From positions 186,001-250,000 of the forward strand of contig JBMNIP010000004.1 of the NCBI GenBank assembly GCA_050951005.1: a DNA stretch of 64,000 nt, read 5' to 3'. Of this stretch, positions 33,380-46,277 are shown piece by piece. The translations under genes and the position numbers were made by a program. Numbering within the stretch: the first letter of the stretch is position 1; the number at the start of each line of letters is the position of its first letter. Source of the DNA: UMGS1519 sp050951005. Lineage in GTDB: Bacteria > Actinomycetota > Coriobacteriia > Coriobacteriales > Eggerthellaceae. The notes beneath the pieces were generated by a model, which was given only the letters and a program-made list of their open reading frames with translations, was not told the DNA's origin and made no database searches.

Positions 33380-34615
33380 ATGACGACTACTCCCGATTTC
33401 ATACCGGTGCTCCTGGGAGCGAATGCGACTGCTTACGGGTTTGCGCGTTCGTTTTTCGAAGCGTTCGGCGTCATCTCCCAAGCGGTGGCGTTGCGGTCGT
33501 ATCCGATCTGCGAGGAGTCGGCGGTGGTTTCCCTTGCCGCCATCGATGCCAACCTCACAGATGATGCGGTTTTCTTGCGCGTTCTGCAGGAACTGGCCGA
33601 CTCTGCAGAGTGGGCGGGGCGCACGCTGCTCCTTGTTCCGACTGAGAACATCTACGCTCGTCTTCTGGCACGCCATGCTCATGAGCTTTCCGACCGGTAT
33701 CATTTCGCAATAAGCGGTGATGAGGTCGTCAGGCAGGTAGCGACCAAGGACTGCTTCTACCGGCTTTGCGCTCGGCAGGGTTTGGCGGTTCCCGATTACC
33801 AGGTCATCGCGCATGCGACCCACCCAGAGGATTGCCGTCTCTCCTTTCCCGTCATCCTCAAGCCCGATGACCCCGATGCCTTCGCGCGCTGCGTTTACCG
33901 CGGCAAGAAGAATGCCTACGAAATCAGAACGCAAGCCGAGCTCGACTATGCGCTTTCCTGCGCGGCGAAAGCCGGATTCGATGGCGCGATGCTCGTCCAG
34001 CGGGAATGCGCCGGCGCCGATGATGCCTTGCGTACCGTGACCTGCTATCGCAATGCGCAGGGGATGGTGAGCCTCTATTGCCAGGGAGACGTCATCCTCG
34101 AACTCGCCTCACCTTGGGGTATCGGTCATTTCGGTGCGGTGGTTGCCGGGTCCGATGAGGGCTTGAGGCTCCAGATAGAGTCTTTGCTTGCAGGGTTGGA
34201 TTACCATGGGTTCTGCAACATCGACGTGAAGACCGATGCGCAAACGGGAGCGGCGGTCTTCCTCGATTTCAACGTGTCTCCCTGCGATACGAGCTTTCTT
34301 GCTACGGTTGCCGGGGCGAATCTTTCAATCGCCTTGGTCGACGATGTGCTGGGTCGGATATCCGGTGCATCGCAATCCGTTCAGGCGGAAAGCGCACTAT
34401 TGTCCCAGATTCCCGAATCGACGATTCGCCAATATGCCCGCAAGCTTGCTATCTGGGACAGGGTCCGGCTGTTTCTTGAGGGCAAGAAGGTCACAGGGCT
34501 GTTCGACCCGCCTTACGACCAGAATTTCAAGCGATGGAAGGCCTACAAATCAGACCAGCATTTCCATCGGCGGGAATTCGCCGATTGCTATGGCCGCAAC
34601 CACGTAAACGACTAG
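33380..34615 (+). CDS. ATP-grasp carboxylate-amine ligase (D-aspartate ligase-like)
   Basis: A 411-residue ATP-grasp protein. It opens with FIPVLLGANATAYGFARSFFEAFG, like the D-aspartate ligases that attach D-Asp to the peptidoglycan precursor in Gram-positive bacteria. Then come VATKDCFYRLCARQGLAVPDYQ, SFPVILKPDDPD (ATP Lys), LVQRECAG, the GFCNIDVKTDA segment and FLDFNVSPCDTSFLATVAG (Mg-binding Asp/Asn). The C-terminus is basic. The acceptor and donor are unknown. Co-directional with and 3 nt after gpsA. No signal peptide; cytoplasmic. Confidence 0.72.
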   Translation: MTTTPDFIPVLLGANATAYGFARSFFEAFGVISQAVALRSYPICEESAVVSLAAIDANLTDDAVFLRVLQELADSAEWAGRTLLLVPTENIYARLLARHAHELSDRYHFAISGDEVVRQVATKDCFYRLCARQGLAVPDYQVIAHATHPEDCRLSFPVILKPDDPDAFARCVYRGKKNAYEIRTQAELDYALSCAAKAGFDGAMLVQRECAGADDALRTVTCYRNAQGMVSLYCQGDVILELASPWGIGHFGAVVAGSDEGLRLQIESLLAGLDYHGFCNIDVKTDAQTGAAVFLDFNVSPCDTSFLATVAGANLSIALVDDVLGRISGASQSVQAESALLSQIPESTIRQYARKLAIWDRVRLFLEGKKVTGLFDPPYDQNFKRWKAYKSDQHFHRREFADCYGRNHVND

Positions 34616-34626
34616 GGCTGTGTCCG

Positions 34627-35112
34627 CTAGAACTGATTGAGCTCGCCCTCCCACCAGGAACGGGTCTCTGCCTCGCTCTGGTGCGAATCGCTCCACCGGA
34701 TGAGCGGCTCGTAGTAGGTTCGCAGTGCCTGCTTGCTGTCCATCTCAAGAGGCAGACGGTCGACCAGCTTGCCGTTGAGGTCGAACAAGCCATCTTCGGG
34801 GCCTTTCGCATCAGCGGGGAGCGGAAAGGGCTTGATCCAATCCAGGTCGTCAAAGATCCAGGCGAACCATCCGTTCTTCGGCATATGCCGCATGCCGGCA
34901 GCTTCCAGATGGTCCTCCGAAAACGGTTCTATGTCGGAAAGATTCACGACGCACAGCGCCATCCCGGGAATCGTTGCTGCCTGCAGGGGCTGCGCATCCG
35001 CGCAGATGACCACCGGTCCGCGGAAATCCGTCCGCGTCTGCTGGCACACAACCCATTTGCGGTCGAGCAACAGCAGCATGGCATCGCGGGGCGTCACGGT
35101 CAGTGCTTTCAT
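34627..35112 (-). CDS. ASCH (PUA-like) domain protein
   Basis: A 161-residue protein whose N-terminus (MKALTVTPRDAMLLLLDRK, then QQTRTDFRGPVVICAD) follows the ASCH pattern of a short helix, a surface strand and an RGPlli-hA strand. GMALCVVNLSDIEPF and GWFAWIFDDLDWIKPFPL are the later ASCH strands. Such PUA-like folds bind RNA or modified bases; no partner is evident. Convergent with the ATP-grasp gene, 11 nt apart. Confidence 0.6.
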   Translation of the reverse strand: MKALTVTPRDAMLLLLDRKWVVCQQTRTDFRGPVVICADAQPLQAATIPGMALCVVNLSDIEPFSEDHLEAAGMRHMPKNGWFAWIFDDLDWIKPFPLPADAKGPEDGLFDLNGKLVDRLPLEMDSKQALRTYYEPLIRWSDSHQSEAETRSWWEGELNQF

Positions 35113-35212
35113 CGAGAATCTCTCTTCCGTTCAGATCGGCTGGTTCCAGTTTCCCACGAAGCCTGGCGGTACGCTAGCCATTGGGCGAAAATGCCCAGAT
35201 TACGTAGGCGGG

Positions 35213-36058
35213 CTACGACCGATGGGTCACGCGCAATTCCCAAAACGCAACGGCGCTTGCCGCGGCGACGTTGAGCGAATCGACCCCGTGTTCCATCGGG
35301 ATGCGAACCGTATAGTCGCATGCAGCAATCGTCTGGTGAGAAAGGCCGTCGCCCTCGGTTCCCAGTACCAAGGCCAGTTTCTTGCAGGACGCGAGTTGCG
35401 GGTCTCCAAGTGGGATGGAGTCATCCGAAAGCGCGAGGGCTGCAACCTTGAATCCCGCCTTGTGCAGCAGCGGGATGCCGGATGCGGCCCAATCGCGCGC
35501 AGTGCCGATGCGGGTCCAGGGGACTTGGAACACCGTTCCCATCGAAACGCGGGAAGCACGGCGATAGAGGGGGTCGTGGCAGGAGGGGGTCACGAAGACG
35601 GCGTCGATGCCCAAGGCGGCAGCCGACCGGAAAATCGCTCCGATATTCGTGTAATTGGTGATGTCTTCGAGCACGGCAACCCGTTGGGCTCCGGAAAGCA
35701 GCGATAAGACCGAGGGAAGTGCCGGCCGCTCCAGAGCGGCGATGGCCCCGCGCGCAATCCGATATCCGGTAATTTTCTCGAATTGCGGCAGATTGACCAC
35801 GTAGATGGGCAAATCGGGGTTCGACTCTTGCAAGCGGACAAGGAGCGGCATCGTCTGTTCCAGCCAATGCCTTTCCAGCATAATCGCATATGGCTTTATT
35901 CCTGCATCAAGCGCCCGTTCAATCACATTGCGCGATTCACCAATGAAAAGCCCATGCTGCGTTTTCGGGAAGGAGCGCAGCTGAGAATCGGGTTGATCTC
36001 GGAAAACGGCGAGAACCGGATCATCAAGCGAATCCGGGTAGATCAGTCTCACGGACAT
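35213..36058 (-). CDS. SpoU/TrmH-family RNA methyltransferase
   Basis: A 281-residue SPOUT methyltransferase. The N-terminal 100 residues form an RNA-binding region; the knot domain carries the three motifs DITNYTNIGAIFRSAAALG (motif 1), LALVLGTEGDGL (motif 2) and IPMEHGVDSLNVAAASAVAFWE (motif 3). It methylates a ribose 2'-OH in tRNA or rRNA using SAM. The exact target cannot be told. It is the last gene before the rRNA operon and is transcribed away from it. Confidence 0.9.
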   Translation of the reverse strand: MSVRLIYPDSLDDPVLAVFRDQPDSQLRSFPKTQHGLFIGESRNVIERALDAGIKPYAIMLERHWLEQTMPLLVRLQESNPDLPIYVVNLPQFEKITGYRIARGAIAALERPALPSVLSLLSGAQRVAVLEDITNYTNIGAIFRSAAALGIDAVFVTPSCHDPLYRRASRVSMGTVFQVPWTRIGTARDWAASGIPLLHKAGFKVAALALSDDSIPLGDPQLASCKKLALVLGTEGDGLSHQTIAACDYTVRIPMEHGVDSLNVAAASAVAFWELRVTHRS

Positions 36059-36302
36059 TCGGATGTTCCTCTCGCGAGAAGGGGTATAACTGCCTGCTCT
36101 GCGATTATAGGCAGATATGACTGGTTGGTCGGGACGTTTCTCAGATGCTCGAGGACTACCTTATATAGTGGTGGGCAATCTCGTGAAACGCATCGTTCGT
36201 GCAGGCATTGTGAAGCCGAAAAACCTGGAAGTTATTTCACGGGAATCGGGCTAATATATATCGGCGCTCGAAAAGAGGGGAGGTATTTTCTCCCGATTTT
36301 CG

Positions 36303-36364
36303 ATATCTGGTCCGAGGTCCAGATATTCCGCGTTCGGATTGGAGGCGAGATTTTCGAAAATCTC
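36303..36364. promoter_or_regulatory. Two palindromes upstream of the rRNA promoter
   Basis: ATATCTGG...CCAGATAT (36303-36310 and 36319-36326, 8-nt gap) and the perfect 18-bp palindrome GAGATTTTCGAAAATCTC (36347-36364), which ends one base before the -35 box at 36366. The second also gives the AT-rich character of an UP element. They look like protein-binding sites. The remaining upstream region (36059-36302) holds only a short gggag/ctccc dyad at 36278-36294. Confidence 0.55.
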
Positions 36365-36365
36365 C

Positions 36366-36394
36366 TTGACACCGCCCGCGGGCATGCGTAATAT
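36366..36394 (+). promoter_or_regulatory. rRNA operon promoter
   Basis: Perfect -35 TTGACA (36366-36371), 17-nt spacer, TAATAT (36389-36394). Transcription would begin near 36401, leaving a leader of about 230 nt before 16S. Confidence 0.88.
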
Positions 36395-36455
36395 GATTCC
36401 TCGCGCTGAGGGGCAGGGCCCCGAGGCGGCGGGCCCCCGGCGGGGGCCGGCGCGA

Positions 36456-36477
36456 ACCTTGAAAACCGGATACTGCG
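36456..36477 (+). promoter_or_regulatory. Nut/boxA-like motif in the 16S leader
   Basis: ACCTTGAAAACCGGATACTG recurs in similar form (ACCTTGAAAGCTGCATAGCG) before the 23S gene at 38228-38247. Paired motifs of this kind before 16S and 23S are the usual place for antitermination (nut/boxA) sites in Gram-positive rRNA operons. Confidence 0.5.
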
Positions 36478-36510
36478 AGGAAGAGACGAGTCAAGCTAGA
36501 GCGTAGCGCC

Positions 36511-36533
36511 AGGCGGGGCGGACCGCCCCGCCT
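36511..36533 (+). other. GC-rich hairpin in the 16S leader
   Basis: aggcggggcgg a ccgccccgcct is a nearly loop-less inverted repeat. A T7 run (36543-36549) lies 9 nt later, and T6 follows near 36565. The distance is too long for a standard terminator; it may be a processing element or one that needs antitermination. Confidence 0.5.
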
Positions 36534-36630
36534 GCCGCATCATTTTTTTCATACCTCGAGATTCTTTTTTCACCAAGAGGATCCGAAACGGAGCCATCAG
36601 GCCCCGCCGGGGCGCCCCCGGGCGCCCCTT

Positions 36631-41443
<4,813 letters not shown>

Positions 41444-41556
41444 GTCCGTCCCATGGCGAGGCGTGCGGCTATCGGGGACGCCATGCAGCCTCCAGGGCGC
41501 CGGGCCCGCGCATGGCGCGGCGGCGCGCGGAGGGCCGCGCGGGGAGCGCCCCGCGC

Positions 41557-41669
41557 GGGCGCGACCATGGAGGGGGGGATCACCCGGTCCCATTCCGAAC
41601 CCGGCAGTTAAGCCCCCCATCGCCGAAAGTACTGCGGTGCAGTCCGTGGGAGGATAGGGCGTCGCGCCC
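41557..41669 (+). rRNA. 5S ribosomal RNA
   Basis: Core GGTCCCATTCCGAACCCGGCAG and AAGCCCCCCATCGCCGAAAGT is typical of 5S. The terminal helix pairs gcgcgggcgcgac (41553-41565) with gtcgcgcccgcgc (41661-41673). About 113 nt; mature ends lie within this helix and are approximate. The 41444-41556 spacer is GC-rich with no gene. Confidence 0.93.
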
Positions 41670-41704
41670 GCGCAGGGCGCTTCCGCCTCGCGCGGAGGCG
41701 CAGG

Positions 41705-41741
41705 GGACGGCCCGGGCTCATGCCCGGGCCGTCCTTTTTTT
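41705..41741 (+). terminator. rRNA operon terminator
   Basis: Perfect 13-bp stem ggacggcccgggc / gcccgggccgtcc, loop TCAT, followed by T7 (41735-41741). Strong intrinsic terminator 36 nt after 5S. Confidence 0.96.
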
Positions 41742-41825
41742 ATCGCCGCCTTGTGTTTCATATGGCATTCGTCGTCTCTTGTTGGTAGGCTAAGTAGGAA
41801 ATTTCGGTATTGAGATTGGATTAAT

Positions 41826-42626
41826 ATGTCTCAGGATTTGTTGCATCAGGATTCGCAGGAAGCTCCGAAAGCGCCATTTGAAAGCATCTCGTTTTCGTTC
41901 AATGACCGCGCGCACGGTCGGATTGTCTTGCGGATTACGAAGAACGAACGCACGGATTCCACGTCTGCCAGCCCATTCGATGAAGATTTCGACTTCATTG
42001 AAGAAGGCGTTGCTGCAAGCGAAATGGTGGATTCCTCTGATGAGCCGCAAGTCTCATACAATCTGCATTACGAAGTCGGTGCTGCTGACCGTTCGCAATC
42101 CGACACAATCGCCCTTTCCCTTGAGCAGGCGGAATCTTTGCAAAAGGCGTTGGTCGATGCAGGTGTTTTCATTTGGGATTCTGAATATGGAGACGACCCT
42201 GCGCATCAACCTGCCAAATGGAGCCTGAGCGTTGTTCTGCAGGAAGGCGTGTTCACGCAATCCGTGCGCGGCGGTTCGGATTTCCCTGCCGGCTTCGACC
42301 GGATGATGCAGGCATTCTATGCGGCGGGACTCCCCAAGCCCGAAAAACCGCATACGCAAAGTTCTGTTCCTCCAATGGGGGGATTCGATCCGAATAACAT
42401 GTTCGATGCAATGCAGAGCATGCTGCAGTCCGGCGTTCCCCAGCAGGCTCTTGATGAGATGCGCGAAGTGATGGATGAGCTTCGCGATCATCCCGAAGCG
42501 TTCCAGGAACGCTTGCGCGCAGAATTTCGGGCCCTTACTCCCGAGCAGCAGGACCAATTGCTGACTATGCTCAGCAGTTCGGGCATGGTTTCACGCGAAT
42601 GGTGGGAGAATTTCTTCCGCGGGTAG
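41826..42626 (+). CDS. Unknown acidic protein
   Basis: A 266-residue protein that I do not recognise. It is acidic, with no signal peptide or membrane segment. A central region (QAESLQKALVDAGVFIWDSE, WSLSVVLQEGVFTQSVRGG, FPAGFDRMMQAFYAAGLPKP) looks like a compact folded domain. A Pro/Met-rich linker (SSVPPMGGFDPNNMFDAMQS) leads to a helical C-terminal part rich in Glu, Gln and Met that ends MVSREWWENFFRG. Codon use resembles its neighbours. It sits alone between the rRNA terminator and a second small unknown gene. Confidence 0.75.
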   Translation: MSQDLLHQDSQEAPKAPFESISFSFNDRAHGRIVLRITKNERTDSTSASPFDEDFDFIEEGVAASEMVDSSDEPQVSYNLHYEVGAADRSQSDTIALSLEQAESLQKALVDAGVFIWDSEYGDDPAHQPAKWSLSVVLQEGVFTQSVRGGSDFPAGFDRMMQAFYAAGLPKPEKPHTQSSVPPMGGFDPNNMFDAMQSMLQSGVPQQALDEMREVMDELRDHPEAFQERLRAEFRALTPEQQDQLLTMLSSSGMVSREWWENFFRG

Positions 42627-42772
42627 GTTTCAGGTTTGCTCTCTTGTGTTCCTGACGGCATTTCCATCAGGCATGCTTTCCGATAACTATCATGCGTGGG
42701 CTTCGGGTAGAATTGGGCGAGACGCGGTCATCGCTTGCCGCCCGCGTCGATTCTAGGGAAGGAGTGTGCGCT

Positions 42773-43057
42773 ATGGCCCGCTATGTGGCCCATTATCAGT
42801 CGCCTAAGGGGGAGCATCCCCAATCTGGCGAATTCGTCTTCGAAAGCGCGCACCCGATGAACAGCAAGTCCAATCGACAGGATGCCCGGTTTCGCATGCT
42901 TGATCTATTCGGCAAGGAAGCGGTTTCCTGGCAGATTGTGAAGGTTGAACGTGCGCGGGCAGATGCAGATGAACATTGCGTTCAGCCCAATCTCGATTTC
43001 AGAGAGCCAGAAGTGCACAAACGACGTCGTCGGACAGTCGAACGCGGTAAGCTGTAA
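42773..43057 (+). CDS. Small unknown basic protein
   Basis: 94 residues from ATG 42773, preceded by GGAAGGAG about 9 nt upstream. Begins MARYVAHYQSPKGEHPQSGE; the middle (HPMNSKSNRQDARFRMLDLFG) and the end (EVHKRRRRTVERGKL) are basic. Not recognised. It could be a small nucleic-acid-binding protein, but nothing more can be said. A -10-like TAGAAT lies at 42708-42713, and a short cctga/tcagg dyad near 42651-42671. Confidence 0.6.
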   Translation: MARYVAHYQSPKGEHPQSGEFVFESAHPMNSKSNRQDARFRMLDLFGKEAVSWQIVKVERARADADEHCVQPNLDFREPEVHKRRRRTVERGKL

Positions 43058-43146
43058 GCGGGTAGTGTTGCCGTAGCCAAACGGTGCCGGTGCCGGAGAT
43101 TGCCATCCGTCGATGTCCGAATGAATCGGCGTGGGCAAAACCGAGC

Positions 43147-44928
43147 TTATCCGCGATGGAGCCTGCCGGTGATTTTCCTCATCAGCACCCGAATCGATTC
43201 AGCGCCGGGAAGATCCAGCTTCAAAGCAATGCCGAAGGTGACGATCAGCGAAACCAACCCCGCGATGATCACGGTAACAAGCGAGATGACCAAACTTCCC
43301 TGGAAAGAACCGATTGCCAGTGGGAGCACCATATAGGCGATGAGGCCGCCTGCTGCTGCGCCTAACAGACCGAGTACCAAACCGCGTGCCATTTCGACGA
43401 AGAGACGCTTCAGTCCTAGATGACCGAAGCGTTTACGCAGGTATCCGAAGCAGATGATGTCGGATATCAAGAAGAACAGCCCCTCGCTTAATGCGACGGC
43501 CGCCATTCCCCAGGTTACGCTGTCTCCGAAGAGGTAGGCACCGAAGATGACGGTGCAGGCGATCTGTATGGTTGCGCAAATGAGGTTGATTGCGGCAAAC
43601 CGTTTCATCTCACGTAGGCTGCTGAAGATTTTCTGCAGGTAGGTGTTCACACTGTAGAAGGGAAGGGCGAGCGCGAGGAAAATCAAGTAATCGGCGACTT
43701 CCCGAACGGCCGAGGTGGTGAAAGCGCCCATCGTGTAAAGGGTTACAAGAGGAGCGGAGAATACCATCAGGTATAAGGCGAACGGGATTGTCATGAATAC
43801 GATCTGGCGCGATCCGTTGATGACGCCGGCCTTGAAACCCTCCGCATCGCCATCGGCTCTCATTTCGGCAAGTTCCGTAAACATCGATGTCGTGATGGGG
43901 ACGGCGAGGAAGGCGTAGGGGAGTGTGAACCACAAACGGGCATAGGAGATAATCGAAGGACCGTTGTCAGCGATATGGTACGCCACTGCAGTCTGTACCG
44001 AGGTGATAGCGAAAGAAGTTGCCATGACAATCACGGCCGGGATACCGATTTGCAAGGTTTCGCGCAGGTACGGGTCATGCCAATCCAGATGCCAATGCAG
44101 GGTGATGCCGTTGCGCTTCAAGGCGGGAAGCTGCATGGCCATCTGCAGGAAAACGCCAGCGGGGTTGCCGATGGCGATGATATAGAGGGCCAGCTCTGGA
44201 TTGCTAGGAGCGATGAAGGCATAGGCGAGGAACGTTACGATGACGACGATGTTGTTGAAAGCGGGCGCAATGGACGACCAGAGGTAGTCCCGAGAGGCGT
44301 TCAGCAGGCCCGATACGATAGCCCCGACCCCATAGAACAGGATCTGAATGGCGAAGAACCGGAAGAAGAACACCGAAGTGGACATCTGGCTCTGATCCGA
44401 CATGAAGCTCTGGGTGTAAATGAGCTGCGCGGCGAAAATGATGCAGAGGACAGCGGTGATGCCCAGGAACAGGATAACCATGCTCAGCAGGTTGGAGGCA
44501 TATCGGTTGGCGCCTTCCTGCCCGAGCTTCTTCTTCACTGAGACGTATACCGGCAGAAATGCCGTGACGAGCATACCGCCGACGACCAGCTCGTAGAGCG
44601 AGTTAGGAAGATTGTTCGCCACCTGGTAGGAGCTCGCAAGGAATGTCGAGCCCAGTGCGAATGCCATAGCCCACGTGCGGAAAAAGCCGGTGACGCGGGA
44701 TATGAACACGCAGATGCTGATCAGTGCGGCGGATGAGGAGACGTTCTCGTCAAGGGTCGGGCTGTCTGCGTCCTCCTCGATGGGAGCGGGGCTCTTTTCC
44801 TGCGTTGCCTGCGTGTCTGGCACGGCGGCATGCTTCGGGGCAGAGGAGTGCATTTCCGACTTGCGATGTCGCGACGCCGTCGAGGCGTGTTTCGGTGCAG
44901 GATGTCGAGAGGGTTGTTCCAGACTCAT
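43147..44928 (-). CDS. murJ: Lipid II flippase MurJ (MviN)
   Basis: A 593-residue MOP-superfamily transporter with 14 predicted helices. RVTGFFRTWAMAFALG in helix 1, NLPNSLYELVVGGMLVTAFLPVYV in helix 2 and the RQIVFMTIPFALYLMV segment are characteristic. It flips lipid II across the membrane, linking MurG to FtsW/FtsI made 10 kb downstream. The first 65 residues are an extra, probably cytoplasmic extension rich in His, Lys, Ser, Pro and Ala, not part of the flippase fold. Divergent from nadK with only 52 nt between the start codons. Confidence 0.93.
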   Translation of the reverse strand: MSLEQPSRHPAPKHASTASRHRKSEMHSSAPKHAAVPDTQATQEKSPAPIEEDADSPTLDENVSSSAALISICVFISRVTGFFRTWAMAFALGSTFLASSYQVANNLPNSLYELVVGGMLVTAFLPVYVSVKKKLGQEGANRYASNLLSMVILFLGITAVLCIIFAAQLIYTQSFMSDQSQMSTSVFFFRFFAIQILFYGVGAIVSGLLNASRDYLWSSIAPAFNNIVVIVTFLAYAFIAPSNPELALYIIAIGNPAGVFLQMAMQLPALKRNGITLHWHLDWHDPYLRETLQIGIPAVIVMATSFAITSVQTAVAYHIADNGPSIISYARLWFTLPYAFLAVPITTSMFTELAEMRADGDAEGFKAGVINGSRQIVFMTIPFALYLMVFSAPLVTLYTMGAFTTSAVREVADYLIFLALALPFYSVNTYLQKIFSSLREMKRFAAINLICATIQIACTVIFGAYLFGDSVTWGMAAVALSEGLFFLISDIICFGYLRKRFGHLGLKRLFVEMARGLVLGLLGAAAGGLIAYMVLPLAIGSFQGSLVISLVTVIIAGLVSLIVTFGIALKLDLPGAESIRVLMRKITGRLHRG

Positions 44929-44948
44929 CAGCGGCTTTCAGTGTTCGT

Positions 44949-44954
44949 TATAAT
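44949..44954 (+). promoter_or_regulatory. TATAAT -10 element before nadK
   Basis: A perfect TATAAT in the 52-nt murJ-nadK gap, 27 nt before the nadK ATG. No good -35 is visible, so the promoter is only a candidate. Confidence 0.4.
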
Positions 44955-44980
44955 AGGCAAAGTGTAGCAAAGGAAGGTGA

Positions 44981-45928
44981 ATGCCGAGGATGCGCCTGCT
45001 GATCATACGCAATAAATCCAACGAGGAGGCGGTAAAAGCCTCTGACGAGCTGTCAGATTACCTTACCAATCGCGGCGTCGACCACTTCATGTGCGGATCG
45101 TTGGAGCTTCCACGGCTTCCGCAGATGCCGCTCATTCCCGAACAACCTGCGCTTGATCTGAAATTCCGCGGAAAGTCGATCAACATGGTGGTTGTGTTCG
45201 GCGGCGACGGCACGATGCTCCGTGCGGCACGTATGACTGGAACCTCGGGTGTTCCTATTCTCGGCATCAACTACGGTCATCTCGGTTTCCTGTCGAATCC
45301 GCGGACGGATGGCCCGATCGCCATCGTCGAAGCAGCGCTCGAAGGGCGCGTGCATCGTGAAGAGCGTGCGAACCTGCATATCGACATCGCGGTCTACAAA
45401 GAGGATCCTGCGATGCCCTCCCATGCGGGCTCGGTTCTGACAGAATCCTATTTCGCCCTGAACGAGCTAGCTATTACCCGCGGTCCGCTGGGGCGTGTGA
45501 TCCAGGTAGCCCTATCGATCGACGGCAACGACTATGCGACGTTGCGCGGAGACGGGGTCATCATCTCGAGCGCAACCGGATCGACCGCCTATGCGCTATC
45601 GGCTGGCGGTCCGTTGGTGGCGCCTTCTCATCGGGGCATGATCATCGTTCCGCTTGCCTCCCATTCGCTTGCGGCGCGAGCGCTGGTTACCGCGCCAGGC
45701 GACTCTATCACGGTGGACTTCGCATCTGACGATGAGGCGACGCGCGAATCGACATTGTTCAACGACGGCGGCATGATCAAGTACGATGGCACCATCCGCC
45801 GCATCAATATCCGCAACGGCGACCGACCGACGGTCCTGCTTCGCTACGACTATGAGAGTTTCTATTCGAGCGTATCGAAGAACTTCATGTACGATCCTCT
45901 GGTGACAAGCCATTCGGAGGGGAAATAA
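44981..45928 (+). CDS. nadK: NAD kinase
   Basis: A 315-residue kinase making NADP from NAD. The GGDGTMLRAAR motif (residues 74-84), GINYGHLGFLSN, LNELAITRGPLGRVI, the TGSTAYALSAGGP catalytic/nucleotide motif and DGDYxTLRGDGVIIS block are present (here DGNDYATLRGDGVII). AAGGAAGG ribosome site 4 nt before the ATG. The C-terminus, with YDYESFYSSVSKNFMYDPL, is slightly longer than in many homologues. Confidence 0.95.
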   Translation: MPRMRLLIIRNKSNEEAVKASDELSDYLTNRGVDHFMCGSLELPRLPQMPLIPEQPALDLKFRGKSINMVVVFGGDGTMLRAARMTGTSGVPILGINYGHLGFLSNPRTDGPIAIVEAALEGRVHREERANLHIDIAVYKEDPAMPSHAGSVLTESYFALNELAITRGPLGRVIQVALSIDGNDYATLRGDGVIISSATGSTAYALSAGGPLVAPSHRGMIIVPLASHSLAARALVTAPGDSITVDFASDDEATRESTLFNDGGMIKYDGTIRRINIRNGDRPTVLLRYDYESFYSSVSKNFMYDPLVTSHSEGK

Positions 45929-46135
45929 GCCCGCATAACACCAGGGAAACGCAAACGGGTGCTTCCTGCATCCTCACCGGATTTCCTTGGGTATGCGCAT
46001 CCCTCTTCGCAGAGAAGCTAGGAGTGTTTGCCGTTGGGGCGTCGTCCCTTTGCCAGAATACTTTCCCATCACATGGACAGGCTCGATTATGCGATTGCGC
46101 GCTGATTGAAAATAGTGGTTAATGCATGTAACCCC

Positions 46136-46165
46136 TTGATTGAAGGGGTATCGGCATCGTAATAT
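46136..46165 (+). promoter_or_regulatory. Candidate pyrG promoter overlapping a palindrome
   Basis: TTGATT (46136-46141), 18 nt, TAATAT (46160-46165). The -35 lies inside the 19-bp palindrome at 46131-46149, which could be an operator. Confidence 0.5.
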
Positions 46166-46169
46166 ATTC

Positions 46170-46215
46170 AAGCGTTTGAATGACGGTTTCATCACTCGTC
46201 TCGAGCGCTTTTTTT
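46170..46215 (+). terminator. Attenuator-like terminator in the pyrG leader
   Basis: AAGCGTTTGA (46170-46179) pairs with TCGAGCGCTT (46201-46210), with two G-U pairs; after a 2-nt bulge GACG (46182-46185) pairs with CGTC (46197-46200). A T7 run ends at 46215. It begins at or within a few bases of the predicted transcription start. It may be an attenuator of pyrG or, less likely, the nadK terminator. Confidence 0.65.
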
Positions 46216-46277
46216 ATTGCTCTGTCGGCGGTGGGGATCCGTTGCAAGTTTCCACCAATGCGCGCGATAGGAGCATC

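Larger units (their letters stand above)
45929..46277 (+). other. Intergenic and leader region upstream of pyrG
   Basis: 349 nt. 45929-46130 shows no gene or strong structure. Then come the palindrome acccctt-gattg-aaggggt (46131-46149), TTGATT (46136-46141) with an 18-nt spacer to TAATAT (46160-46165), and a terminator hairpin at 46170-46215. The pyrG start follows 62 nt later. Confidence 0.6.

Noticed and set aside
32291..33934. A 547-codon frame antisense to gpsA and the ATP-grasp gene
   Set aside because: Opposes two conserved genes; the translation has no recognisable motif.
36511..36549. 16S leader hairpin as a true intrinsic terminator
   Set aside because: The T-run begins 9 nt after the stem, too far for canonical termination; described as a leader hairpin.
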